The position numbers were made by a program, and so were the translations under genes. A model generated the notes under the pieces. It ran no database searches, was not told where the DNA came from, and saw only the letters and a list, made by a program, of their open reading frames with translations. 64,000 nucleotides of DNA from Phycisphaeraceae bacterium (GTDB lineage Bacteria; Planctomycetota; Phycisphaerae; Phycisphaerales; SM1A02): NCBI GenBank assembly GCA_019636735.1, contig JAHBWY010000003.1:1-64000 (forward strand), in the 5' to 3' direction. Shown one piece after another: positions 17,124 through 26,074 of this stretch (positions are counted from its first letter, which is position 1; each line of letters begins with the position of its first letter).

Positions 17124-18763
17124 GCACACCGCGGCGCGACGACGAGAGTGCCATTCCACTCGACGCCCCGCGGCCCGAGTGGGCGCAGAAGCCGCTGCCC
17201 GACATCGTGCCCACCGAGGAGGAGGTTCGCCTTCCGGGCGGAAGCGCCGAGCGCCTCTACATTCCGCCATCACCGCCATGGGTGCGCGGGCGCGAGTGGT
17301 TCCTTCGCGGCATCGGAGTGACCTATGTCGTTGCGTTCGCATCGCTCGCCGTGCAGGCGAGGGGGCTCCTTGGCCCGCGCGGCCTCGCGCCGATTGAGGC
17401 CGCAGTCAAGTCGCTTGACGAACAGGGCGTGGGCCAGCTCGCGTGGCCATCGCTCTTCCGGGTGCTACCGACCATGGCCCACAGCCCGGAGACGCTTGCG
17501 TGGATCGGCGCGGGCTTCGGACTCCTGATGATCGTCGGCCTTCTGCCTCCGCTTGCGGCGCTCGGTGCGTGGCTCTGCTACCTCTCCTTTGTCACGCTCG
17601 GAGCGCCGTTTCTCTCGTTTCAGTGGGACTCGCTGCTCCTTGAGAGCGGAGTGCTCGCCCTTCTTGCTTCGCCGTGGACATGGGCCCTCGGCCGAGGGCG
17701 AGCGAAGCCGGTGCTTCCGCTCCTGCGTTGGTGCCTCTGGTTCCTCATCGGTCGACTCATGCTTCTCTCCGGCCTGGTGAAGCTCGTCTCGGGTTCACTG
17801 CCTTGGCGAGATGGCACCGCGCTCGACTTTCACTGGTGGACACAGCCGCTTCCGAATCCCGTGAGCTGGTGGCTCGGCCAGATGCCGCTCGCGTGCGATC
17901 GGATCATGACCTTCGGATCACTCGCTATCGAGTTTGCCGTTCCGCTGCTGATTCTCCTCGGACGCTGGCCGCGCGCCATCGCGGCGCTCCTTGTTCTGCT
18001 CCTGCAAGGTGGCATCGCTCTCTCGGGCAACTATGGCTTCTTCAATCTGCTCACCGCTGTCCTTGCGCTTTCGCTCGTCGACGACGAGGTGCTGCGACGA
18101 CTGCTGCGACGGCCACTCAATGTGCCGATTCCACTCGTCCCATCGAGCTTCGCCCGAACCATGCGATGGTGTGGTGCCGGGTCGGCGGTGGCCGTGGCGC
18201 TGCTCGTCGCGCTGCCGTCATCGGTCATGTGGCTTGAGCGCGTCTCCGGACGCGGCGCCGGTCCCTTCGATGCGCTTCCGTCGTGGGTGGGCCGCATGCT
18301 TGAGGTGCCGCTCGAAGCCGGCATGCGCTGGCGGCTCGCCTCCGGGTATGGACTCTTCGCCGACATGACGACGACGCGGCCGGAACTGGCGGTCGAGGTC
18401 ACTCTCGATGGCCGCAACTGGGAGCCGGTGATCTTCCGATGGAAGCCGGGCCCGCTCGATCGTGCACCGCCTCTGGCTCTCCTGCACATGCCGCGGCTCG
18501 ATTGGCAGATGTGGTTCGCGGCGCTCGCCTTCCCGCGCGGGGAAGCGTGGCAGGCTGAACTCGAGCGAGCGATTCTCGAAGGGCGCCCCGAGGTGCTGGC
18601 GCTTCTCGATCGGGTGCCCCTTGGCGGCGCTCGCCCGAGAGCCGTGCGATGGCGGCGCGATCTCTACGAGTTCAGTACCCTTGGCAGTGCTGAGGCGCGC
18701 GGCGGCGCGTGGTGGATCGTGAGCGAGATTGGCCGAGGCGGCGGTAGCTTTCTGCGGAGGTAA
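17120..18763 (+). CDS. Lipase maturation factor (LMF)-family membrane protein
   Basis: A 547-residue polytopic protein with about eight hydrophobic spans between residues ~65 and 370. Conserved LMF-family landmarks are FLSFQWDSLLLE, KLVSGSLPWRDGTALDFHWWTQPLPNP and GNYGFFNLLT. The C-terminal region (RWKPGPLDRAPPLALLHMPRLDWQMWFAAL) is also typical. In animals LMF1 helps lipases fold in the ER; bacterial members are poorly understood. It starts at a GTG overlapping the stop of the EEP hydrolase gene, and the M28 peptidase begins 4 bases after its stop, so the three form an operon. Confidence 0.8.
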   Translation: MSTPRRDDESAIPLDAPRPEWAQKPLPDIVPTEEEVRLPGGSAERLYIPPSPPWVRGREWFLRGIGVTYVVAFASLAVQARGLLGPRGLAPIEAAVKSLDEQGVGQLAWPSLFRVLPTMAHSPETLAWIGAGFGLLMIVGLLPPLAALGAWLCYLSFVTLGAPFLSFQWDSLLLESGVLALLASPWTWALGRGRAKPVLPLLRWCLWFLIGRLMLLSGLVKLVSGSLPWRDGTALDFHWWTQPLPNPVSWWLGQMPLACDRIMTFGSLAIEFAVPLLILLGRWPRAIAALLVLLLQGGIALSGNYGFFNLLTAVLALSLVDDEVLRRLLRRPLNVPIPLVPSSFARTMRWCGAGSAVAVALLVALPSSVMWLERVSGRGAGPFDALPSWVGRMLEVPLEAGMRWRLASGYGLFADMTTTRPELAVEVTLDGRNWEPVIFRWKPGPLDRAPPLALLHMPRLDWQMWFAALAFPRGEAWQAELERAILEGRPEVLALLDRVPLGGARPRAVRWRRDLYEFSTLGSAEARGGAWWIVSEIGRGGGSFLRR

Positions 18764-18766
18764 TGC

Positions 18767-20656
18767 ATGGCGTCGGATGCTCCAATGCCGCGAGGCGCAT
18801 GGATCGTGGGTGCGCTCGGCGCGATCGTGCTGGCGGCGGCGCTGCTCTGGCACCACCAGCCCCGATCGCCGATGGCCTCGAAGGAGCTGCTGACCGAGCT
18901 TCTGGGCGATGGATCGCCTCACCCGGTCGGCTCGGAGGCGGGCGCGGCGTTCGCAGCGCGCGTGGCCGAGGCGCTTCGGGACACCGGAGCGGCGGTCGAG
19001 ATCCAGGATGACATGATTGCGGGCCCCGGAGGCGCACCTCTCAGGATCATCAATGTCCTCGGTCGCATTCATGGCACGAGCAATGGTCCAGCGACATTGC
19101 TCACGGCCCACCATGACTCGGTGGCCGCCGGGCCCGGTGCGGCCGACGACGGCGCTGGAGTGGTGAGTGTCATCGAGGCGGCGCGCAAACTGGCGCGCGA
19201 AGGCACCAACCGCGATGTCATCTTCCTGCTCACCGATGGCGAGGAGGTCGGCCTCTTCGGCGCCATCACCTTTGCCCTCGGCCACCCGTGGTTCGACGAA
19301 GTGGGCAGCGTGGTGAACCTCGACGCGCGGGGCAGTTCGGGACCGTGCCACATCTTCCAGATCGGGTACGGTCAGCGCGCGCTCGTGGAGATCCTGCGAG
19401 ACAGCGTTCCACGCCCGGTGGCGTCGTCAGTTGCGAATGAGGTCTATCGCAACATGGGCAACGACACCGACTTCACCATCTATCTCAAGGCGGGGCTGCC
19501 GGGCTTCAACCTCGCGTTCATCGGCGATGTCCAGCACTATCACCAGCCGAGCGACACGCCGGAGAATCTCCATGCGGGGTCGCTTGCGCACATGCAGGAG
19601 ACCGCGCTCGCGCTCGTGCGAGCCCTTGACCGCGCCGATCCGATTCCAAGTAAGCGGCCTGGGGGAGTGGATGAACTTCGCAGGCGCTTCGCCGAAGGCG
19701 ATCCGCGCGCGGTGTCACAGTTGCGCCGAGGCGACTTCAAGGCGCCCGTTGATCCGACGGCGCAGAGCTTCGCCTCCTTCGCGCAGCGCTGGGTGCTCAC
19801 CTTCGATGTCGGGCTCGTCCCATGGTTTGCCGGAGCTACGGGCGTGCTGCTTCTGTTTGCCTTGACCGTGGCGTGGTGGCGAGGCCTGCTGGGATGCGTC
19901 GCTTTCCTCGGCGCGATAGGGCGCCTTCTGCTGCTTGTCTCTGCGATTGGCGGCGCGACCGCCATCGTGGCCCTGGGCATGGGCGTCGTTGGCTGGAGAG
20001 AAGGCAGCGGTTGGGTTGGCGGGATCTGGCCGGTTCCGGCGTGGCCATGGTTTGCGGCACTCTGGACCGTGGCGTTCGTGACCGGAGTTGCGCTCTGGCA
20101 GCTTGTTCCGGCGCGGTCGGCGTGGGCGAATGTCGCCGCGGGAGTGAGTCTCGTTGCGGCGCTCCTGATTTCGATCTCGCTGCTCATTCCGGCAACGGCG
20201 GCGATGCTGCTCCCGCCGGTCGTGATCTCGGCGATCGGGCTGCTGCTCGGCGCGACGCTGCCGCTGGTCGCCGCCGGTATCTCGGCCATGCTGGTTGCAT
20301 CAGTGGCGCTCTGGGCCATGGTGGCGGTGGTGATCCCGCTCGAGCCCTCGCTCATCGATGCGATCGGCTTCGGCGCGGGGCCTGCGGTCGTGGCATGGCG
20401 ACCGCTGCTCGTGGTGGCCGTCTTCTGCATTCTGCTTCGAGGGGCGACTCGGCGCGGTGTGCCGAGTGAACCTGCTGCGGATGCTCGGACAAGCAGCGCG
20501 CCCGCGCCGCTGCCACTTGCGGCTTCGTCCTCGTCTCTCGCCCCGCTCCCCATCGAGGCGCCGCTTGCCCTTGAGGCCCCGATACCGTCGGAAGCGCCAC
20601 TCCCCGTGGATGACGACCCGCGCCCCAAACGAGATCGAAGCGAGTGGCGCCCGTGA
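18767..20656 (+). CDS. M28-family metallopeptidase with polytopic membrane tail
   Basis: A 629-residue protein with a strong ribosome-binding site (GGAGG, 6 bases before the ATG). A single N-terminal anchor (about 11-29) precedes the M28 domain (about 40-290). The zinc ligands are visible: TAHHDS (His), GAADDGAG (bridging Asp), DGEEVG (Glu pair), NLDARG (Asp) and YHQPSDTPENL (His). The C-terminal half has about eight hydrophobic spans and a Pro/Ala-rich tail. It resembles Fxna-like membrane aminopeptidases. The active site should face the periplasm. The gamma-glutamyltransferase gene follows with overlapping stop and start. Confidence 0.85.
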   Translation: MASDAPMPRGAWIVGALGAIVLAAALLWHHQPRSPMASKELLTELLGDGSPHPVGSEAGAAFAARVAEALRDTGAAVEIQDDMIAGPGGAPLRIINVLGRIHGTSNGPATLLTAHHDSVAAGPGAADDGAGVVSVIEAARKLAREGTNRDVIFLLTDGEEVGLFGAITFALGHPWFDEVGSVVNLDARGSSGPCHIFQIGYGQRALVEILRDSVPRPVASSVANEVYRNMGNDTDFTIYLKAGLPGFNLAFIGDVQHYHQPSDTPENLHAGSLAHMQETALALVRALDRADPIPSKRPGGVDELRRRFAEGDPRAVSQLRRGDFKAPVDPTAQSFASFAQRWVLTFDVGLVPWFAGATGVLLLFALTVAWWRGLLGCVAFLGAIGRLLLLVSAIGGATAIVALGMGVVGWREGSGWVGGIWPVPAWPWFAALWTVAFVTGVALWQLVPARSAWANVAAGVSLVAALLISISLLIPATAAMLLPPVVISAIGLLLGATLPLVAAGISAMLVASVALWAMVAVVIPLEPSLIDAIGFGAGPAVVAWRPLLVVAVFCILLRGATRRGVPSEPAADARTSSAPAPLPLAASSSSLAPLPIEAPLALEAPIPSEAPLPVDDDPRPKRDRSEWRP

Positions 20657-22275
20657 CAATGAACGAGATGCGTTGGGCGAGCCCCTTCGCGTCGAGACGA
20701 GTCTCCATGTGCGGTCGCTCGGCGGTCGCCACCAGTCAACCGCTCGCGGCACAGGTCGGCATGGAGATCCTTGCGCAGGGAGGGAACGCGGTCGATGCGG
20801 CGATCGCCACCGCTGCGGCGTTGACCGTGGTCGAACCGGTGTCCAACGGTCTCGGCTCCGACGCGTTCGCGATCGTGTGGGATGGCGCCCGCGTGCATGG
20901 CCTCAATGGAAGTGGACGCTCGCCGTCGTCCGCTTCGCTCGAACGACTCAATGGTGCTGCGGCGGTGCCGTCACTCGGCTGGGCGCCGATCACGGTTCCG
21001 GGCGCGGTGTCGTCGTGGGCCGCGCTCCATCAGCGCTTTGGTTCGCGCCCCTTCGAGAGCCTGCTTCGGCCCGCGGTTGAACTCGCGCGGCAGGGCTATC
21101 CCGTCTCGCCCATGTGCGCCGCGGCGTGGAGTCGAGCGATGGAGCGCTACCGCGCTCTCGAATGGGCCGAGCCGTGGCGCGCGACCTTCGCTCCAGGCGG
21201 CCGGGCACCGCGGCCCGGCGAGATCGTCACCCTTCCCGATCATGCGGCGACACTTGAAGCGATCGCGAGGTCCACCGGGCGCGAGCTCTACGGCGGCGCA
21301 TTGGCCCAGGCGATCGTGCGGGCGTCGCACGAAGCGGGCGGCTGGATCTCCCGCGACGATCTCGAAGCGCATGAGCCGCTCTGGCAGGAGCCATGGTCGA
21401 TCGACTTCCACGGCGCCTCGATCCATGAGATGCCGCCGAACGGACAGGGCGTCGCGGCGCTTCAGGCGATTGCGATCTGCGAGGGTTTCGAGCGGGCATG
21501 CAAGGGTGATGAAGCCGGTCTCGCCGCGCATCGCCGCATCGAGGCGGTGCGCCGCGCACTCAGCGATGCCTCGGAGTGCGTCGCCGATCCAGATCTCGGT
21601 GTCGAGCGGGCCCGATCGCTCATCTCACCGGAGTCGATTGCCGCCGCGCGACGAGCGATTGCGCCCGACCGCGCGGCACCGCAGGGCCGAACGGCGTGGT
21701 GTGTCGGAGGAACCGTCTATCTCTGCGCCGCCGATGCGGGGGGCGTGATGGTCAGCTTCATACAGAGCAACTACGAAGGTTTCGGTTCCGGCGTCGTGAT
21801 TCCGGGCACGGGCATCGCGATGCAGAATCGGGGAGCGTGCTTCTCGACGGAGCCCGGCCACGCCAATGTCTACGGTCCCTCGAAGCGACCGTATCAGACG
21901 ATCATTCCCGGTTTCATCACTCGAGGGGGCAATGCGCTCGCCGCCTTCGGCGTGATGGGTGGCTTCATGCAGCCGCAGGGACACCTTCAGGTGGTCGAGC
22001 GCATGATTGTTGAGGGACATCATCCGCAGGCAGCTCTCGATGCCCCGCGGTGGCAGGTTCTGCCCGACGGTCGCGTTGCGCTTGAACATGGTCTCGCGCC
22101 GCTCGCCGACTCTCTCAGGCGTCGTGGTCACCGCGTCGAGGTGTGCGGCGAGGACGACGATCCCGCTGTCCCTCGCCCGTTCTTCGGCGGCGGTCAGGTC
22201 ATTCTGCGGCTCGACTCGGGCGTGGTGATCGCAGGCAGCGACTTCCGCCGGGATGGCCTGGCCGTGGTGCGCTGA
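20653..22275 (+). CDS. Gamma-glutamyltransferase-family protein
   Basis: A 540-residue enzyme of the Ntn-hydrolase GGT family. Landmarks are LAQGGNAVDAAIATA (N-terminal), SNGLGSDAF, and the self-cleavage and nucleophile region GGTVYLCAADAGG, where the Thr would become the new N-terminus. IPGTGIAMQNRGACFS and GVMGGFMQPQGHLQV follow. The TVYLCAAD form and NRG-x-F box resemble the YwrD-like subfamily rather than classic periplasmic GGT. No signal peptide is seen. The start is ambiguous: GTG at 20644, GTG at 20653 overlapping the M28 stop (chosen), or ATG at 20659. It may process peptides or glutathione-like conjugates together with the M28 peptidase. Confidence 0.85.
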   Translation: MTMNEMRWASPFASRRVSMCGRSAVATSQPLAAQVGMEILAQGGNAVDAAIATAAALTVVEPVSNGLGSDAFAIVWDGARVHGLNGSGRSPSSASLERLNGAAAVPSLGWAPITVPGAVSSWAALHQRFGSRPFESLLRPAVELARQGYPVSPMCAAAWSRAMERYRALEWAEPWRATFAPGGRAPRPGEIVTLPDHAATLEAIARSTGRELYGGALAQAIVRASHEAGGWISRDDLEAHEPLWQEPWSIDFHGASIHEMPPNGQGVAALQAIAICEGFERACKGDEAGLAAHRRIEAVRRALSDASECVADPDLGVERARSLISPESIAAARRAIAPDRAAPQGRTAWCVGGTVYLCAADAGGVMVSFIQSNYEGFGSGVVIPGTGIAMQNRGACFSTEPGHANVYGPSKRPYQTIIPGFITRGGNALAAFGVMGGFMQPQGHLQVVERMIVEGHHPQAALDAPRWQVLPDGRVALEHGLAPLADSLRRRGHRVEVCGEDDDPAVPRPFFGGGQVILRLDSGVVIAGSDFRRDGLAVVR

Positions 22276-22287
22276 GAGCGCATGGAA

Positions 22288-22310
22288 CTGCACTGCGGGG
22301 AGAAGTGCAG
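22288..22310 (+). terminator. Hairpin after the GGT gene
   Basis: CTGCACT and AGTGCAG form a 7-bp stem around a 9-base loop, 12 bases after the GGT stop. No U-run follows, so a terminator role is only suggested. The gap to the next gene at 22468 holds nothing else clear. Confidence 0.3.
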
Positions 22311-22467
22311 ACGGCGATCGGCGGTCCCAGACGGCGCTGCCGGTCCGTAGAAACTGCCGACGCGACGCCGTGTGAAGGGCCTTGTCGCACGCCCCGCGAA
22401 CTCCCCCCTGAATCGTTACCATCGTCGGCCCGGCGCGAGCCAACCACCGCGCCATGGAGCACGCCCC

Positions 22468-23160
22468 ATGCGTATCTACAGTGACGACGGCGATCGACTC
22501 ATGGATCCCCCGAAGGGCGGTCCTCGCATCACCATTCTTCCAGCAGGAGATCCGCGAGCCGTCTCGGCGCAGAGGAAGATTCGTCTCCAGTGGGGCCAGC
22601 ACCTTCTCGACGATGTGCTTGATGGGCGCTATCGAACGGTCGTCTGCGGTGTGAACGAGGAGGACAACTCGCACGGTGTCCTCGGGGAGCTGCTCAAGCT
22701 CGTTCCGACGAGCCAGTGGACGCTCGCCAGCGCGACCAGTTACGCGAAGGTCTTCCGCAATGCGGTCTCACTGCATGCAAAGGAAGATCGCGAGCCCTAC
22801 ATCCTGAAGTTCGACCTCGACCGACTTCTCGTCCTGGGCCTGCTCCGGCCGGCGGGGCGGGGGCACTTCAATCTCGAGGACATCTATCGCGGGTTCAGGA
22901 CCATTGCGAACATGCTCGAAGGTCGAAACGATCGACGGCCGGTGGCAAGCGTCTCGTTCCTCGGCGCGAAGAGCAATCGACTTCTTGATCACACCGGCAA
23001 CGAGCCATCGCTCGAAGCCGTGCTCAAGGCGATGTACACCGCGGGTTTCGACGGCGATGTCTTTCCACCGGTCGCGTCGTGGGAGTTGCCGCCGACGGGC
23101 GTCTTCTCGCGCTACCCGTTTCCCGAGAGCATCGATCGAATGCGCCAGGGGAGCAGTTGA
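22468..23160 (+). CDS. Conserved-looking hypothetical protein whose 3' end is tandemly repeated
   Basis: A 230-residue soluble protein starting at the ATG at 22468, with GGAG nine bases upstream. The centre has RTVVCGVNEEDNSHGVLGEL, and the second half HFNLEDIYRGFRTIANMLEGRNDRRP, ASVSFLGAKSNRLLDHTGNEPS and FSRYPFPESIDRMRQGSS. I do not recognise the family. There are no membrane spans and no known catalytic motifs. Its last 13 codons and stop lie in the first unit of a 74-base tandem repeat, so the same 3' end, stop codon included, is repeated downstream. The gene stands alone. Confidence 0.55.
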   Translation: MRIYSDDGDRLMDPPKGGPRITILPAGDPRAVSAQRKIRLQWGQHLLDDVLDGRYRTVVCGVNEEDNSHGVLGELLKLVPTSQWTLASATSYAKVFRNAVSLHAKEDREPYILKFDLDRLLVLGLLRPAGRGHFNLEDIYRGFRTIANMLEGRNDRRPVASVSFLGAKSNRLLDHTGNEPSLEAVLKAMYTAGFDGDVFPPVASWELPPTGVFSRYPFPESIDRMRQGSS

Positions 23161-23385
23161 CGAGGCGACGGCGCTGGAGCGAGATCCACCTGGTTCCCGA
23201 GAGCATCGATCGAATGCGCCAGGGGAGCAGTTGACGAGGCGACGGCGCTGGAGCGAGATCCACCTGGTTCCCGAGAGCATCGATCGAATGCGCCAGGGGA
23301 GCAGTTGACGAGGCGACGGCGCTGGAGCGAGATCCACCTGGTTCCCGAGAGCATCGATCGAGTGCGCCAGGGGAGCAGTTGACCG
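23120..23385. repeat. 74-base tandem repeat, three full copies and a partial fourth
   Basis: Units begin with TTCCCGAGAGCATCGATCGA at 23120, 23194, 23268 and 23342, a period of exactly 74 bases. Copies are nearly identical; the last differs at one base in the first part and ends in TTGACCGGG instead of TTGACGAGG. Each unit carries the 3' end of the preceding gene, including its TGA, followed by about 32 bases of downstream DNA. Because 74 is not divisible by three, the reading frame rotates between units on either strand. Confidence 0.95.
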
Positions 23386-23394
23386 GGCAACTGC
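23375..23394 (+). terminator. Hairpin at the end of the tandem repeat
   Basis: GCAGTTG-ACCGGG-CAACTGC is a perfect 7-bp inverted repeat at the junction where the repeat stops. It could end transcription of the upstream gene, but no U-run follows. Confidence 0.3.
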
Positions 23395-23472
23395 GCAAGT
23401 GCGAGCGCAACCCGAATCGCCGAGGCCGCTCGCGCGGGGGCTCGGCGACTGCGGGCGTTCATGGACGCGTGT

Positions 23473-24798
23473 TCAGGGCGCGGGCGGCGGCGGTGGTGGT
23501 GGTGGTGGTGGTGTCGCAGCGCTCCCGGCCCGCGGTGCGGGTGGGGCTGGCGGCGGCGAGGGTGGCGTCGGAATCGCCATGGCCTCGAACTCAGCGAGCT
23601 TGCGCTGGATGTCGGTGGGCAGGGCGCCGCGTCCACTCTGATGGGGCATCGGTCCCCGGTACATCTCCCGACCGGACTGCACGATTCGAACAAGGTCGCT
23701 TTCCGGACCGCGCGTGCGCTCGATGCGAGTCGTGCCATCGTCCCAGACGATCTGCTCGGTCCGCGAGCTGCTCGATGCGGAGTCGCGCGCCTGCCTGACC
23801 ATGCGTGAAGTGTCATTGGAGGAAGAGCTTCGGCTCGAGCCACCGGAATCGCGAGTCGAACCGCTGGCTGAGCCCTGGGCCGAACCTCCATCGTTGCTCT
23901 GGCTTGAGACGCTCTTCGAACCGCGCGCCGGGGGCGCGACGGCGCTCCCTCGAGTGCGCTCTCCGGCATTCGATGAACTGCGATGGAGTGCATCTCCCCC
24001 AGCCGCTCCTGGCGCGACAACCGCCGAGCCGCGAATCAACTCAACAAGGCGCGGCGCGAGGTCATTCGAGTTCTCGTCTCGCAGCATCACACTGATGGGC
24101 ATATCGTCATCAAACCCCAGCGATGCGCGTCGGCCTCCCGGGCCGAGGACCGGCTGAAGTCGTGACCCCAGCGTCGTTGTGATCCGCTGCTCGCGACCGC
24201 CGCGATAGACGGTCAGCGTGACTGCGTCCCCAGGCTGATAGCTCCGGATGAGCGCCGCAAGTTGCTCTGAGTTGATGAGCAGTTGATCATCGAGCTTCGC
24301 GAGAACATCGAGTCGAGTGAGCCCCGCCGCGGCGGCGGGGCTTCCCTCAGTCACCGTGGTGACGAGCAGGCCCGTTCCGCGGCGAATCGGAAGTTGCGCC
24401 GCCGTCTCTGACGAAATCGCCTCGGTGCTCACACCGAGAAATGCCGCGTCTTCCCGCCGCTCCTCAGCTCCCGTTGCATCGAAGTTGAATCGGCGAAGCA
24501 GCACATCGTTCTGGGCACCATCCATCATCGCTCGAAGCGTGACCGCGATGGGCGGCATGTCGTCACCGCCACGGCCATCGGGGAAGGCCCATTGGATGAT
24601 GCGCCCCGGACCTTCGTCGTCGCCGATCATGTTCAGAATGACATCGATCGGCACATCGTCAGTGGCGTCCGCCCCGGAGAGATTGACGATCTTGACCTTC
24701 GACGAAGCCGTCATGGGAGGAGCCGTCGGAACTTGGGCGGCGGTGACCGAACCGATCGACGCGGTGGCGGCCATGATGAGGATGGGGTTCAGTTGCAT
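23473..24798 (-). CDS. Exported PDZ-domain protein
   Basis: A 441-residue protein with a signal peptide (residues 1-21, SVTAAQ), a beta-rich N-terminal part, and a PDZ domain at about 115-210 (AAFLGVSTEAISSETAAQLPI, then GLLVTTVTEGSPAAAAGLTRLDVLAKLDDQLL). A long Ser/Gly-rich linker (about 275-345) and a C-terminal poly-proline tail follow. No protease domain is attached, so it is more likely a scaffold or sensor than a DegP-like protease. It lies 119 bases downstream of the anti-sigma gene in the same orientation. Such PDZ proteins may feed envelope signals to the adjacent sigma/anti-sigma pair, which is inference. Confidence 0.75.
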   Translation of the reverse strand: MQLNPILIMAATASIGSVTAAQVPTAPPMTASSKVKIVNLSGADATDDVPIDVILNMIGDDEGPGRIIQWAFPDGRGGDDMPPIAVTLRAMMDGAQNDVLLRRFNFDATGAEERREDAAFLGVSTEAISSETAAQLPIRRGTGLLVTTVTEGSPAAAAGLTRLDVLAKLDDQLLINSEQLAALIRSYQPGDAVTLTVYRGGREQRITTTLGSRLQPVLGPGGRRASLGFDDDMPISVMLRDENSNDLAPRLVELIRGSAVVAPGAAGGDALHRSSSNAGERTRGSAVAPPARGSKSVSSQSNDGGSAQGSASGSTRDSGGSSRSSSSNDTSRMVRQARDSASSSSRTEQIVWDDGTTRIERTRGPESDLVRIVQSGREMYRGPMPHQSGRGALPTDIQRKLAEFEAMAIPTPPSPPPAPPAPRAGSAATPPPPPPPPPPAP

Positions 24799-24917
24799 GA
24801 AGTGATCTCTGAGGGGGATTGGAAGTGCTCGGGAAATGGACCATTCATCTGACGGTTGATGCGACGGTCACGATGGCGAGAGTCGGCGGAGCATCGAGTG
24901 GCTCGATGATGAAGCGG

Positions 24918-25442
24918 TCAATCCGCGGCGGGGGCACCGAGAAGTGTCCATGTCTCGGGATAGGAGCGCTCCACTGAGACTCCGCGACGAGGGTCGAAGT
25001 AACGATCGGTTCGGATCCAGAGCGTGTCGGCGGCCTGAAGCGATCCCGCATCGCCGAGATCGAGTGACCTCGGCTGGGCGAGCGCTGCCGGTCGAACGGA
25101 ACTCTCTCGAAGAACGAGACTCAGGCCGTCGTCATCGGCATGCTGATCAACGACGGAGAGCGGGCCTGGTCCTGACAGCGCGCCCTGGAGCCGCGCCTGA
25201 GTGGACCAACTGCCGGTGACATATCCGACGGCGAGTGCAAAGCCCGCGGCGGCGGCGAGCGGAAGTGCACGCCACCACCATGGCGTCGTCCTCCGCTCGA
25301 TCATCGCTCCGATGCGGGCATCGAGCATTGCGCTCGGGCGCCTGAGCGGCATCCTCGACAGAAGACGCTCGATGGCCAGATCGACCTGGGCCAACTCGCC
25401 CCGTGCTTCATCGGGGGACTGATGATTCGTGGGCTCACTCAT
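24918..25442 (-). CDS. Anti-sigma factor-like membrane protein
   Basis: A 174-residue protein with a ~58-residue cytoplasmic N-terminus (AIERLLSRMPLRRPSAMLDARI), one membrane span (about 61-81, LPLAAAAGFALAVGYVTGSW) and a ~90-residue periplasmic part. Its ATG overlaps the stop of the ECF sigma factor gene (ATGA), the usual layout of sigma/anti-sigma pairs. The N-terminal part lacks a clear zinc-binding HxxxCxxC motif, so it is not a ZAS-type anti-sigma. Function is assigned from topology and coupling to the sigma factor gene. Confidence 0.7.
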   Translation of the reverse strand: MSEPTNHQSPDEARGELAQVDLAIERLLSRMPLRRPSAMLDARIGAMIERRTTPWWWRALPLAAAAGFALAVGYVTGSWSTQARLQGALSGPGPLSVVDQHADDDGLSLVLRESSVRPAALAQPRSLDLGDAGSLQAADTLWIRTDRYFDPRRGVSVERSYPETWTLLGAPAAD

Positions 25443-25948
25443 TGCACCACCTCCTGAAGTTGATGGCGCAGCGCTTCGACGCCGCGCGAGTACCGCGACG
25501 CGACGGTGCCCAGCGGGGCACCGACAGCGGCGGCAATCTGTTCGAATCCGAGGCGACCGACGGCTCGCATCAGGAGAACTTCCTGCTGCTCCGGTGGAAG
25601 CGCGTCCATGGCCGTTGCAAGCGCGCGTCGCAAGTCAGATCGCTCGGCGGGAATCGAGTCGTCGAAGAGGGCATCCTCGAAGAGGCCTTCGTCGATCGGC
25701 TGTGCGCTGCGCACCTTGCGGCGACGCAGGAGATCCCGCGCGGCGTTGCGAACCGCCGCGTAGAGGTACGCCACTGGATCGCGCTCCGCTCGTGTCGAGG
25801 CAAGCAGCCGGCTCACTGCGTCATGGACCGCATCTTCGGCGGCGGCTGAGTCGCGAAGGATCGCGAGGCCGACACTGAAGAGACCCTGCGCGTGCTGTCG
25901 GTAGAGCTCTGCAATCTGCCGGTCACGAGCCATGGTCAGATGGAACAC
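25439..25948 (-). CDS. ECF-family RNA polymerase sigma factor
   Basis: A 169-residue sigma-70 family protein. Region 2 (about 10-75) contains AELYRQHAQGLFSVGLAILRDSAAAEDAVHDAVSRLL and DPVAYLYAAVRNAARDLLRR. Region 4 (about 110-160) has DALPPEQQEVLLMRAVGRLGFEQIAAAVGAPLGTVASRYSRGVEALR, the recognition helix for the -35 element. The start is a GTG at 25948 with AAGAGG upstream; an ATG at 25933 is an alternative. The next gene encodes its probable membrane anti-sigma partner. I saw no ECF-type promoter upstream. Confidence 0.9.
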   Translation of the reverse strand: MFHLTMARDRQIAELYRQHAQGLFSVGLAILRDSAAAEDAVHDAVSRLLASTRAERDPVAYLYAAVRNAARDLLRRRKVRSAQPIDEGLFEDALFDDSIPAERSDLRRALATAMDALPPEQQEVLLMRAVGRLGFEQIAAAVGAPLGTVASRYSRGVEALRHQLQEVVQ

Positions 25949-26074
25949 GCACGGAGGGACCTCTTCTTTCCCACCACTCTGCGGATTTTTCTGCTGCTCG
26001 ATCGGGATTCGGCTCGGGGGTGGCCTTGGGGCCTCGGAAACGGGGCTGGCGCGACCGAATCCAGGTCGCTTGCG

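Noticed and set aside
23473..23530. GGTGGTGGT run near 23490 as a microsatellite or regulatory repeat
   Set aside because: It encodes the poly-proline tail of the PDZ protein on the minus strand.
23112..24020. A 302-codon minus-strand frame crossing the tandem repeat
   Set aside because: Its repeats are the 74-base array read in rotating frames, and the rest overlaps the real PDZ gene.
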